A DNA stretch of 64,000 nucleotides from Smallanthus sonchifolius (lineage: Eukaryota > Streptophyta > Magnoliopsida > Asterales > Asteraceae): assembly GCA_023525975.1 (NCBI GenBank), contig CM042030.1, positions 22,562,350 through 22,626,349 of the forward strand, written 5' to 3'. Position numbers and translations under genes: made by a program. The notes beneath the pieces were generated by a model, which saw only the letters and a list, made by a program, of their open reading frames with translations, was not told the DNA's origin and did no database searches. Shown here one piece after another: positions 22,583-32,201 of this stretch; positions within the stretch are counted from its first letter, which is position 1, and each line of letters opens with the position of its first letter.

Positions 22583-25500
22583 TTATTCAAAGTTCATCAT
22601 GCCAATTGATTCAACTAGATATCGAAATCTTGCTTCATCAAAAGGTTTAGTGAACAAATCAGCATATTGCTCATTTGTGTGAACCTTGGATAGGACAATT
22701 CTCTTTTTCTCAGCTTAATCCCTGATAAAGTGATACCTGATGTCGATGTGCTTAGTCTTGGAATGCTGCACTGGATTATTCGTGATAGAGATTGCACTCA
22801 TGTTGTCAATGTGAATTGGAGTCTGCATGAATGTCATTCCATAGTCAAGCATTTGATTTTGGATCCAGATGACCTGTGCACAGCAGCTTGAAGCTGCAAT
22901 GTATTCTGCTTCAGCTGTTGAAGTAGAGACACATGTTTGCTTTTTGCATTGCCATGAGATGAGCCTTCCTCCAAGAAATTGACATCCCCCAGATGTGGAC
23001 TTTTTGTCCAAGTTACAACCCCGATAGTCACTGTCAGTGTAGGCATAGAGATTGACATTTCCATTCTTTGGATACCATAGCCCAAGTTTTGGGGCTCCCT
23101 TTAGGTATCGAAGGATCCTTTTGACAGCTTGAAGATGAGACACTTTTGGAGCTGCTTGAAATCTTGCGCAGAGACAAACTGCAAACATGATATCTGGTCT
23201 TGAGGCAGTGAGGTACATGAGAGACCCTATCATTGCTCGGTACTGATGTTGATCAGTGTCTTGTCCTTCTTTATCCAGAGATAATTGATGGTGCACTTGC
23301 ATAGGAGTCGTTGCAGCAGAGCAATCAGTCATTTTGAACCTCTCCAAGATGCTTTTGACATACTTGGATTGACTTATGAAGATTCTATTTGGTACCTGTT
23401 TGACTTGAAGTCCTAAAAAGAAATTTAGTTCACCCATTGAACTCATTTCAAATTTGGAATGCATCAGAACTTCAAAGTCTTTGCAGAGCTTCTTTCTTGT
23501 AGATCCAAAGATAATGTCATCAACATAAATCTGGACCAACAAAATTTCTCCCCCTTCATCTTTGATGAATAATTTCTGATCAATGGCCCCCCTTCTGAAG
23601 TTGTTGCTAAGTAGATATCCAGATAAAGTTTCATACCAGGCTCTTGGGGCTTGGTGTAAGCCATAGAGAGCTTTGTCCAGTTTTAAGACCTTATTTGGAT
23701 GTGCAGGATCCACAAAGCCTGGAGGCTGTTTGACATAGACTTCTTCACCAATCTTGCCATACAAAAAAGCACTCTTCACATCCATTTGATAGATCATAAA
23801 GTTTTTGGATGCTGCATATGCCAGAAAGATTCCGATGGCTTCCAGACGGGCAACAGGAGCAAAGACTTCATCATAGTCAATGCATTCTTCTTGAGTGTAA
23901 CCTTGAGCTACCAGTCTGGCTTTGTTCTTGACCACGATGCCCCTTTCATCTTGCTTGTTTCTGAAAACCCATCTTGTTCCAATGGATGTTTGACCAGGTG
24001 GAAGATCAACAAGCTTCCAAACATCTTGTCTTTTGAACTGCAGCAATTCTTCCTGCATTGCTTCAATCCAGCTGTTGTGCTTGAGAGCTTCATCAATCTT
24101 CTTGGGTTCCACCTGAGATAGAAAGCAGGAGAACAAACAAATGTTGGCTTCATGAGACTTACTTCTTGTCTGGATACCTGTGTGGACTTGGCCAATGATG
24201 TTTTCCAGAGGATGCTCTTTGTTTATTCTCTGTGCTGGTATCACATCCAGCCGTATTCCCTCTTCAAGATTACTTTGGTTTAGATCAGGATTGTCTTCAG
24301 TTGTGAAGAGAGGAGCTTGGAGGTTCTGATCATTGTGTTCCACATTATCAGCAGTATTAGCATCAGAGGTCTCTTCAGCATGGATTGAGGAGGCTTCATT
24401 ACAGATTTCTTGGTCAGAGAGATTACTGCTTGTGGTAGAAGTACCGGCTCCACCTGTACTGGCTTCAATAGCTTCTGCCACTGATGGAGGATCAATGGAT
24501 GGTCTTTTCATTCTGATGTAGGGACTGGGAAAATCCAGTCTGTAGTCAGTAGAAGAGGTTGAGGCAGAAGATGTTGATTTTGAAGAAGAACACTCCATAT
24601 TTGAGAATGTGAGAGGCTTAAATATCTGAGTGAAGGAGTCTATATCAAAGAGCCAGTTAGGACCTTTGCCTTGTTCACATACAACATGTTCCCTGCATTC
24701 CACATTAGCAGATTCTTCCACAATCCGAGTCCTAGAATTGAACACTCGGTAGGCCTTTGATTGAGAGGAGTAACCCACAAAGTAACCTTCATCAGACTTT
24801 GCACCGAATTTAGGAAGAACTCCATGTGTGATGAGGATGGTACATGGACATCCAAAGGGTTTCAGGAAGCCAATGTAGGGAACTCTTTTGAGCCATAGTT
24901 CATAGGGTGTTTTCTGGAGAGGCTTAATAATAAGGACTCTATTCTGCACATAACAAGCTGTGCTTACTGCTTCTGCCCAGAAAGTAAGGGGCAGCTTTGA
25001 GTCAGCCAGCATAGATCTTGCTGATTCAATCAGAGTCCTATTTCTTCTTTCAGCAACCCCATTTTGTTGAGGGGTTCTTGGAGCACTGTATTGCCTTTCA
25101 ATGCCCTTGCTCTCACAGAAACTGTTCAAAGTGTGATTTTTGAACTCTATTCCCTGATCACACCTTATGATCTTTACCTTTAGATTGCTTTGGTTCTCTA
25201 CCCTAAGAATATAGGATTTGAGAATCTCAGCAGTTTCATCTTTTGTTCGTAGGAAGAATACCCATGAGAATCTGGAGAAGTCATCAGTTATCACCAGACA
25301 GTAGGACTTTTTGCCCATTGACATGACATTCGTAGGACCAAAGAGATCCATATGCAATAGCTGGAGAGGGGTGTCATTTGTGTTCAATGTCTTGGGCTTG
25401 TGGGAACTCTTATGTTGTTTTCCCTTCAAGCAGGCAATGCAGTGATCGTCTAGCTGGAATTCTTTGTCAGGAAGCCCTCTAACAAGATTGTCCTTCACTA

Positions 25501-25996
25501 ATTTATTGATTGTTTTGATATTAACATGGCTTAACCTCATGTGCCAGAGAGCGGATTCATCAACTGATGCCTTTGACAGAAAACATGAAACACTACCAGA
25601 TGGAGTGGCTTCATTCATGTCAAGCACATATAAGTTGTCCTTTCTACGAGCAGTTAGGAGAATCTTCTCTGGAGGGGGTTTAGATAGGCCAGGAGCTAAC
25701 ACGAAACATTCTTTGTCAGTGAAGAGCATCCAATGCTTTTGATCACATACTTGGGAAACACTCATGAGATTGAAGTCAAGTTCTTTAACATAGTTGACTC
25801 TTTCAATACTCATCCTTTCATTGGACACAGTTCCTTGTCCAGTGATAGATCCACCTTTTGAGTCACTCCCAAAGGCAACATATCCTCCATTAAAATGTCT
25901 GAAGTTAGAGAGGATGGACCTGTTGCCTGTCATGTGCCTGGAACAGCCGCTATCTACCACCCAAGTATTGTGTTTGTTGCCTGGCTGTCCCTGCAC
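22583..25996 (-). pseudogene. pol: Copia pol: protease, integrase, reverse transcriptase, RNase H (one nonsense codon)
   Basis: Open for 1,093 codons (25996-22715). Order: aspartic protease (VVDSGCSRHMTG, ~res 14-25); GAG-pre-integrase HHCC zinc region (WHMRLSHVN ... CIACLKGKQH, ~150-195); integrase core with D (HMDLFGP, ~215), D (RCDQGIEFKN, ~279) and E (NGVAERRNR, ~314); RT (KARLVAQGYTQ ... MDVKSAFLYG ... YVDDIIFGS at ~823); and RNase H (YTDSDYRGC ~985, STAEAEYIAAS ~1048). The catalytic residues look intact. A TAA at 22717-22715 cuts the last ~45 codons; the frame then continues to a natural stop at 22583 with the conserved end (VHTNEQYADLFTKPF). It is in a different frame from gag and from the linker, and its first ATG is uncertain. 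Confidence 0.93.
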
Positions 25997-26007
25997 ATGA
26001 GAAAAAT

Positions 26008-26820
26008 CTAATTAGTGGGAGGAACATTGTAGCTTGCAGCATTGTAGATAATCGTTGCTAATTTGCCATTGTCGGCAAGCTTGCAGTCAATGGAACCATT
26101 TGTTATGCTTGGAGATTGTTTGGCCCTCCATTGCTGTGCTGGTGGTTTTCTGGCTTTCTTTACATTGTCGGCAGAAGATGTTGTTGCTGACAATTCTGGC
26201 TTATTCGCAGCCGATTTTGCTGCTGAAGGCTTTGCTGGAGCAGTAGCAGTTTTTGCTGCTGGAAGCTTTATTTTGGATTTTGCTTTGTCAGCAGCAGATC
26301 CTTTTGCTACTGATGCCGTTGTTTTTTATTTTGCTTTGTCAGCAGCAGAGACTTTTGCTGCTGAAGGCTTTGCCTTTGGTTTCCTGGACTTTACTCTATC
26401 AGCAGCGATTTTGTTTGCTGCTGATGGGTTAAACACAGATGAAGGATTTGCAACTTGGTTAAAAGGGTTGAACTTGCATGTTGCAGCAAAGTGGTTTGAT
26501 TCCCCACATATGATGCAAGTTTGTTGAGGTTTCTGCATCTTCACTCTTTGAGGGGATAGAGATTCTCTGAACTTTGTTGCCTTTGCATCATAGCTTCTCA
26601 CCTATTTGTTTCTGTTTGTTTTCTCAAAGGCATGCTGCTTTGAGTTTCTTTGGTGTTCACGGTAGTGGAAGCAGGTGCTGGCAGTGTGATTGTATTTGCC
26701 ACACACAAAGCAGGATACTGCTATCTTGTCGCTGTGAGAGCCCACATAGTTCTTACTTTGAAACAAATCTTTGAAGTTCCAGGGATGAGCTTTGTTATGT
26801 TCAAAGGTGGCTTCTTCTAG
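26008..26820 (-). pseudogene. Gag-pol linker with two extra CCHC zinc knuckles and Ala/Lys-rich tract
   Basis: This frame takes over at the end of gag (26820) and reads toward pol. It encodes two further C-x2-C-x4-H-x4-C knuckles (CFVCGKYNHTASTC near 26710-26670; CIICGESNHFAATC near 26525-26485), so the element has three knuckles with that in gag. A repetitive Ala/Lys/Asp stretch (SAADKAK, PSAAK; about 26430-26190) follows. Its DNA is made of the same CAGCAGC/GCTGCTG inverted words as the LTR. In-frame stops occur at 26604-26602 (TAG) and 26328-26326 (TAA), and the frame ends at 26008. Whether gag, linker and pol are normally joined by frameshifting or splicing cannot be told here; an AG-ending pyrimidine-rich stretch precedes pol near 26000. 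Confidence 0.8.
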
Positions 26821-28931
26821 TGTCCTTTGAACATATGGACCTTTTCTCCAGGTGTATGAGAAATATCAAACGCCTTTGACTTTGACTGAGATTTGGGGTT
26901 GGTGAAACCTGATGTCTCTCCCTTTTCAATGTTTAGCTTTCTTCCACCTGGAGGATAGCTGATCTTGATCTGTTTGAATGGGATAGGAGCTGGAATAGTT
27001 GGAGTAACAACAGGACATTCAGTTTTGTTCAGAACAACTTTAGGGAAGGGAGCAGATGGGACTGCACTAGTTTCACAGTGATCTGAGCAAGTTGACTCAG
27101 GTTCTGAAGAGGTGGAGCAGTCTTCCACAAAACATCCATCCATTGAAGGATCAAGGTTTCGGTTTGCCGTGTCAAGATTTTCAGTATTGAAGCTTGGTTG
27201 GTGAATGGCAACATAGTCAGCAGGAGGAGGAACTGTCTTGTACTCATCATCATGATATCCATGTCCAGTTTTTACCCTTTCATGGACTTGAATATCTAAC
27301 AATCTTTGTAACTTTTTAGATGAAAATTCATATTTTTCAACATGAACTTTCTGTTCAGCCAGTTCAGCTCTGGTAGCTTTAAGTTTTACTAATAGATCAT
27401 CAATCTGAGTTTCAAGATTGATTTGTTCATGTTTTAAAGAAGAAATCTCTTTCTTAAGGCAGTTAATCTTTTCTTTGTAACTGTCTTCGACCTTTTTGAA
27501 TTCAGATTTCATTTGGCGAAACTCTTCATTTTGATCTATTAGATTTTGGTTATGCTTTCTATAACCTAAAACTTTGTCAATGCAAGCTTGAGAGCAAAGA
27601 TGTTCAAATACCTGAGGTGGTATCTCTGCATTGTCTGCCATAAGTGCTTGGTTGGAGGCAGGAATATCTTCATATTGAAAACTCCAGTCAAATTCTGTAG
27701 TTCCAACATTTGCACAGGCTGCAGTTTGTGCTGGAGGAGTTCCTTGCTGCTGCTGCTGCCTGGGCTGACCTTGGTAAGCTTGTCTTTGATGGCTGGCACC
27801 CTGATTGGCTTTAGGTGCCTTGCACTCCCTAGCAAAGTGACCCATTTGGTTACAGTTGTAACATCGGATCTTGCTTTTATCAAGCCCAACTCTGGTGTTT
27901 GAGTTGTTGCTTGGAACTGATCTCCCGGTTCTAGAATAAAACCTTTTTGCTCTGAGGGAGAGCATGGCATATGAGTGCTGAATATCCATTTCTTCAAGAT
28001 CATCTGGATGAAAGCATTCCAGATCCTCCTTTATGAAGTACATGCTGCTTGAGTTGTCAGAGACAAAAGCAGTAGAGGTTGGCTGTTGAGGAGGTGCCTC
28101 AAGGAGAAATGGTGATGAGTTGGATTGTGAAGCAGTTGGTGTTTGAGGATGAGTAACAATGGGAGGATAGTAGTTGCTTGCACTAGGACCAGAATGATCA
28201 AAGTGAAGCGCTGAGGTGGTGGTGGAGGAAGTGGTGGCTGTTTGATAACTGGAGCTCCTTTCTTTAGCTTGAATCATTTCTAATTCATAGGTTTTGAGCA
28301 TGCCAAAGAGCTCAGTCATCTGAAGAGTCTTCAGATTTTCTGTTCTTCTGATGGACACTGTATATAATGTCCAACAACTAGGAAGAGATCTTATGAACTT
28401 CTTGAGAATGTCTTCATTCTCCAGCTTTACCTTGGAGCACTGCAGTTCTCCAACCAGGTACGTGTACCTGTTATATAAAACTGTTAGTGACTCACCTTCC
28501 TTCCAGACGAAGTTTTCATACTGTTGCTTGAGAATGTCACGTCTGTTCTCCTTGACCTCCTCAGATCCAGCAAACATCTTTTCCAAGGCTCCCCATAATT
28601 CCTTTGCAGTTTTGTGAGCCTTGAAGTTGTGAAAAACTTCATTTGGAAGGCACATTTGGATAGCTCCTAATGCCTTGAAGTCCACCTCCATTTTCTTGAT
28701 GTCTTCTTCAGAATACTTGGAGGGTTCTTTAGGAACTAGTGGTCCTCCGGAGTCTGCAGAGGCCACCATGGGAACATAGGGTCCATCCCTTATGGATTTC
28801 CACATTCCGTATTCATGGTAGCAGAAGAAACTTTCCATACGGTTCTTCCACATATCATAGTCCTCCCCAGACACCAACCTCGGTGGTCGGTTGATACTGC
28901 CGATGTCTTCAGATCCATGACTTTGTGCCAT
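26817..28931 (-). CDS. gag: Sirevirus gag (704 aa)
   Basis: The ATG at 28931 follows the primer-binding site by about 90 nt. The protein has the copia gag (UBN2-type) fold region at about residues 20-240 (DYDMWKNRMESFF ... ELWGALEKMF ... LKKFIRSLP), a CCHC knuckle CYNCNQMGHFAREC (~355-370), a Gln-rich stretch and a long coiled coil (~470-570; KKEISSLKHEQINLETQIDD). It is the structural capsid protein of the cytoplasmic particle. The frame is open throughout, unlike the other ORFs of this element. It ends HMFKGH-stop, where a shift of one frame would enter the linker with two more knuckles. The stop may therefore be a programmed shift site or a mutation. Confidence 0.92.
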   Translation of the reverse strand: MAQSHGSEDIGSINRPPRLVSGEDYDMWKNRMESFFCYHEYGMWKSIRDGPYVPMVASADSGGPLVPKEPSKYSEEDIKKMEVDFKALGAIQMCLPNEVFHNFKAHKTAKELWGALEKMFAGSEEVKENRRDILKQQYENFVWKEGESLTVLYNRYTYLVGELQCSKVKLENEDILKKFIRSLPSCWTLYTVSIRRTENLKTLQMTELFGMLKTYELEMIQAKERSSSYQTATTSSTTTSALHFDHSGPSASNYYPPIVTHPQTPTASQSNSSPFLLEAPPQQPTSTAFVSDNSSSMYFIKEDLECFHPDDLEEMDIQHSYAMLSLRAKRFYSRTGRSVPSNNSNTRVGLDKSKIRCYNCNQMGHFARECKAPKANQGASHQRQAYQGQPRQQQQQGTPPAQTAACANVGTTEFDWSFQYEDIPASNQALMADNAEIPPQVFEHLCSQACIDKVLGYRKHNQNLIDQNEEFRQMKSEFKKVEDSYKEKINCLKKEISSLKHEQINLETQIDDLLVKLKATRAELAEQKVHVEKYEFSSKKLQRLLDIQVHERVKTGHGYHDDEYKTVPPPADYVAIHQPSFNTENLDTANRNLDPSMDGCFVEDCSTSSEPESTCSDHCETSAVPSAPFPKVVLNKTECPVVTPTIPAPIPFKQIKISYPPGGRKLNIEKGETSGFTNPKSQSKSKAFDISHTPGEKVHMFKGH

Positions 28932-29021
28932 TTTGTTTTGTGTGACTTGATCAAGAATAGAGTTTTGAATAGAATCAGAAAGTGATTAAACAAATGTTAG
29001 TTTGTTTAATCTTAAGTCAAA

Positions 29022-29033
29022 GCTCTGATACCA
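29022..29033 (-). other. Primer-binding site, initiator tRNA-Met type
   Basis: The minus strand reads TGGTATCAGAGC, two nucleotides after the CA end of the 5' LTR. It is complementary to the 3' end of plant initiator tRNA-Met, the usual primer of copia elements. Confidence 0.95.
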
Positions 29034-29035
29034 CT

Positions 29036-29760
29036 TGTAGGATCGTAAGATTACAAGGTGATTCTATTCTAGTTGATATTGGCGGAAACAATAGCAACCA
29101 ACAAAGTAAACAAGTAAACAGCAAGAATACTGATAAATGCACTGTTGTATTAAACTTCTGAGATTACAAGATTACAAGTAAAACTCTATCAAAAAGCACT
29201 GTGAAGGTATAGCAGGTACACAAAAGACACACTTACTATGAAGTGTTTACACAGTATTTATAGTAACTTAGAATCAAGACAGACCCTTAATTCTAAGGAT
29301 CAGATCTAACACAAGCCGTTGATCTTGTTTATTAATCTAAATTACACGCAAAGGCTAATCTAGATAACTTTACTGAAACGTCTTCTTAGGCATCATTATT
29401 TGCATGCTTGGAGAAGCGCGTTATTGTCCTTTATTAGTTGCACCAGTGAGGTTCCTTCTGCTTGGAGTGTGGCAGTTGCTTTTGCATAAAGGTGTCAGAG
29501 GCGCTTCACATGGATAGTCAGCTGCAACGTTTGGTCTTCAGTGAATAAAGCTATCAGCAGCAGAGATGAGAATAATGCTGCTGATAAGCCTATCAGCAGC
29601 AACTTGTGTTGAACGCTGCTGATAAGCCTATCAGCAGCAACAAGTGTTGAATGCTGCTGATAAGCCTATCAGCAGCCATATGTGTTGAATGCTGCTGATA
29701 AGCCTATCAGCAGCATTTGTACTTAGAATAATTTGGTAGCAATCAGTCTTTGGTTCTACA
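29036..29760 (-). repeat. 5' LTR of the Sirevirus, with 38-bp palindrome array
   Basis: 725 bp, directly repeated with 16925-17641. A TATA box (TATAAATA) lies at 29262-29255. Four copies of the inverted repeat (arms GCTGCTGATA/TATCAGCAGC, loop AGCC) start at 29577, 29615, 29653 and 29691, an exact 38-bp period, upstream of the TATA box in element sense. The array therefore lies in U3, where enhancer-like elements would be. Confidence 0.95.
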
Positions 29761-29836
29761 AAGATGAAATCCCAGATCCATCAAATCTAGGATGAAACCC
29801 TAATTTGAAAATATTACCGATCAAAGAGGGGGATAC

Positions 29837-29926
29837 CTCAGGCTCATTTAAGGGCTTGCACTCCATGAGCTGTGAAATCTGCTCGTCCAGGTTTCCATGA
29901 GAATTCGAAGCCAGATCCACACTCAT
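29837..29926 (-). CDS. PP2Ac: PP2Ac exon 1 (30 codons)
   Basis: ATG at 29926; the exon encodes the short variable N-terminus followed by LDEQISQLMECKPLNEPE, the family's conserved first helix. It ends in phase 0 at a GT donor (29836). It lies beyond the retrotransposon, about 15 kb from exon 2, and joins in phase to exon 2, which starts VKTLCEKAKEIL. The ATG was chosen because it gives the usual N-terminal length of PP2Ac. A TATA-like TATAAATAC is at 29960-29952, unusually close to the ATG. Confidence 0.92.
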
Positions 29927-30010
29927 ATTCACTTCTGGTATAAATTATGCGTATTTATACATATAATCAGATCGATTTCGATGAATCGCTTCGTCTCCAT
30001 ACATACAAAA

Positions 30011-30448
30011 TCTATACTGTATAATAAGTAAAATGTTTTTACTGTCACGTGTCGTCTCCATATTCATCCTCGCCATTTTTTCCCGCTTCTCTCTCTTATT
30101 TAATGTACTTCTATCTTTTAATAATTACATTAATATTTTAGGAAAACATTAATTATACTAATAAAACACATTTATTTTAAATTATTTCTTATTATAAGAA
30201 ACTTTGAAATTTAATTATTTAACTTTTATTTCAATCAATCAAATATAAAATGAAAATAAAATTACATTAAATACTAATTAACGTATTTTTGAAATTCAAT
30301 TATATATTAATTTTTATATATTTTGAGTTTGTTTCTATCCTTAATATACATGATATATTTTTACATCTGTAAAATATATACATAAAGATTTAAAAGTTTT
30401 AAATATTGATATTTTTTACCTCGTGTGTAAACACGGGATTTAAACTAG
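30011..30448 (+). mobile_element. Non-autonomous Helitron in the PP2Ac upstream region
   Basis: Starts TCTATACTGTATAATAAG after an A and ends in a hairpin (arms CTCGTGT/ACACGGG, 30420-30437), a short spacer and CTAG followed by T: the 5'-TC / hairpin / CTRR / A-T target signature of Helitrons. 438 bp, no coding. It lies 85 bp upstream of the PP2Ac ATG, so it displaces the older promoter and contributes a G-box (CACGTG, 30046-30051). Confidence 0.85.
30046..30051. promoter_or_regulatory. G-box CACGTG upstream of PP2Ac
   Basis: A palindromic CACGTG (in context GACACGTGAC on the minus strand), 120 bp upstream of the PP2Ac ATG and inside the Helitron. bZIP and bHLH factors bind such sites. Activity here is inference. 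Confidence 0.45.
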
Positions 30449-30544
30449 TCAGAAATAAAAGAATGAAACCATAATTGTTGTTTTGTTTTGGTATATTAGC
30501 CGCTGAATCTATTGCTTGTATTTTTATTTTATTTTCTTTTCTTA

Positions 30545-32044
30545 TAAATTTTAGAGTAAATTACTGTTTTAATTCCTAACGTTTGATCATTTTAACTAGT
30601 TGAGTCTCTTATGTTTAAATTCGTCTTTTTTAACCCTGACGTTTCATTTTTGCTTCTGTTTGAATCCAGATGACTAACTCTGTTTGATTTTCTGTTAATT
30701 TTTTTTCTTGAATGACCAAAATACCCTTGAGAACTCAAATGGTAAAAAACATTATATATTCTACCCTCTCCTCTCACCATCACCACCACCCCCACCCCCA
30801 CCCCCACCCCCACCACCACCACCCCGCCACCACCACCACCACCACCTGTTCTGTGAAGTGGCTGGATAGCATCAACATTGACTCCCAAGACTGCAAGTTT
30901 TTTTTAATCTGTAAAATTATATCATATGTTATTTCTAAGTCTGCCTACATTACTTAATTACCAAGGATTCTTCGTCCAAAAAGACTACAAGATGTTTCCA
31001 CCTTCAGTCAACTGGGATAACATTGATTGGTCCACAAAGAGGCCACAAATGGATTTCCCTTTCTAAGTACTTGTTTCTGATTTCCTAGGCCTTAATTACA
31101 TTGCACTTATGTTAATTGCTTTGTTAAAATGGTAATTATGATATTTCCTTAGTAATAGTAGTCTATACAAGAATGATTACAAGGATAAAATCGTTATTGA
31201 TTCAGAAGCATCACTTGAGAGAGTCGACCTTCTAAAAGTAAAGTGTTTTTGGAGAGACTTTTGGCATCGGAGGTCGTAAAACGAGATCTGTCTAATAGAT
31301 TGAAAAGCCTCCAAAAACCCTTTGAATCCTCCAAAACCCTTTGAATCTGTTGATCTGGGGTTGGGTTTGTTGGAATGATTTGAGCTTCCGTTTCTCCGAT
31401 GGGTACCTCAATTTCAGATCTCGTAGCGGTCTATACGTGTTCTTCTCCAAGTTGAGTAACAGATTCGGTGTAAGTCTCCGGTTGACTTATAAATTCAGAT
31501 TTTGAAAATCAGGCGAATGAGTAACAGATTCGGTGTAAGTATTTGACTGAAACTTGTACCAGTCACTCAAGGTCTGAACTCACTCTGTGATGGAGCCAGA
31601 TTTGTAGATGGCGGTGGCCAGTTGCTTGATTAAGGTTTTGCGGTTTAACTTACTTGATCATAATTCAGACCTGCACGCCACATTTTGGGTTTAAAAAGTT
31701 TTGCGGTGGCCGGTTTCAGCCTCCATATCTTAAACCCTACTCAGAGGTGAGTGGTAAGATGAGTGGTGGTTTTGCAGATGGGGGGTTTAGAGAGAGACGA
31801 GAGGTGGGAGGTAAGATGAGTGGTGGTGTGTGTTTTCAAGATCAGGACAAGATATTGATTGTTTTTTAACAATTTGAGTGTATGAGGGTATTTTGGTCAT
31901 TTCAGAAAAAATTAACAATTTGGACTCAAATGGAGTAATAAATGAAACGTCAGGGTTAAAAGAAACGGATTTAAACATAAAGGACTTAAATAGTTAAAAT
32001 GGTCAAACGTCAGAGAATCAAACAGTAATTTACTCTAAATTTTA
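30545..32044. mobile_element. Long-TIR Mutator-like element, possible Pack-MULE
   Basis: The element proper is 30554-32035 (1,482 bp) with perfect 9-bp duplications, TAAATTTTA (30545-30553, 32036-32044), the Mutator hallmark. Terminal inverted repeats of roughly 180-200 bp begin GAGTAAATTACTG on both strands. No transposase is present. The interior holds a (CACCCC/CACCAC)n tract at 30777-30846 and a 35-codon open stretch (30959-31066, plus: FVQKDYKMFPPSVNWDNIDW) that looks coding but that I do not recognise. Capture of a host gene piece is possible. Confidence 0.9.
30777..30846. repeat. CACCAC/CACCCC microsatellite
   Basis: About 70 bp of CACCAC and CACCCC units within the Mutator-like element. 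Short His/Pro- or Gly/Val-rich frames across it are artefacts. Confidence 0.9.
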
Positions 32045-32201
32045 ATATAAAATAATTTTGATCACGTTAGAGCATCCACATCATTGGTATATACACCATA
32101 TCCTTAAATTATAAAAAAAAAAGATTTAAGTTAAAATGGTTTTACATCAGGTTCTTTAAACCTTATCTTTATCTTTAAAATTATAAGAAAATGGACACTA
32201 A

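Larger units (their letters stand above)
16920..29765 (-). mobile_element. Near-complete Sirevirus-type Ty1/copia retrotransposon in PP2Ac intron 1
   Basis: The element proper is 16925-29760 (12,836 bp), flanked by the perfect 5-bp duplication AAGAT (16920-16924, 29761-29765). In element order (minus strand): 5' LTR, PBS, gag, zinc-knuckle linker, protease-integrase-RT-RNase H, hairpin-rich spacer, extra ORF, PPT, 3' LTR. The PR-INT-RT-RH order is copia; an extra ORF after pol and the large size are Sirevirus traits. The two LTRs differ by five substitutions and one 8-bp indel by my alignment (about 0.7%). With a commonly assumed 1.3e-8 substitutions per site per year this gives roughly 0.3 My. 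Despite this youth the coding regions carry several stops and frameshifts, so it was probably copied with proteins supplied in trans, or contains sequence errors. Confidence 0.95.
11709..29926 (-). pseudogene. PP2Ac: Protein phosphatase 2A catalytic subunit gene, 11 exons, frame-shifted in exon 3
   Basis: The gene encodes a PP2A-type Ser/Thr phosphatase catalytic subunit. Exons (minus strand): 29926-29837, 14753-14697, 14197-14125, 14031-13960, 13686-13615, 13150-13110, 12935-12869, 12771-12580, 12509-12420, 12313-12206, 11774-11709. All introns have GT..AG. Conserved motifs are GDYVDRG (exon 4), RGNHES (5), FCLHGGLSP and RGAGYTFG (8), the ARAHQ metal-ligand histidine (9), SAPNYCYRCGN (10) and the C-terminal DYFL regulated by methylation and phosphorylation (11). 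Exon lengths sum to ~312 codons, matching plant PP2Ac, if exon 3 had 84 nt. It has 73: eleven bases are missing between the codons for KSP and GDIHG, causing an early stop. All other exons look intact, so the damage is recent, or this is an allele or assembly difference. Intron 1 carries a 12.8-kb Sirevirus in sense orientation. Confidence 0.93.

Noticed and set aside
29577..29714. Regularly spaced repeats resembling a CRISPR array
   Set aside because: The repeats are perfect palindromes inside a plant LTR, the spacers are near-identical, and the sequence is eukaryotic.
30712..30957. His/Pro-rich 81-codon ORF
   Set aside because: It is produced by the CACCAC/CACCCC microsatellite inside a Mutator-like element.
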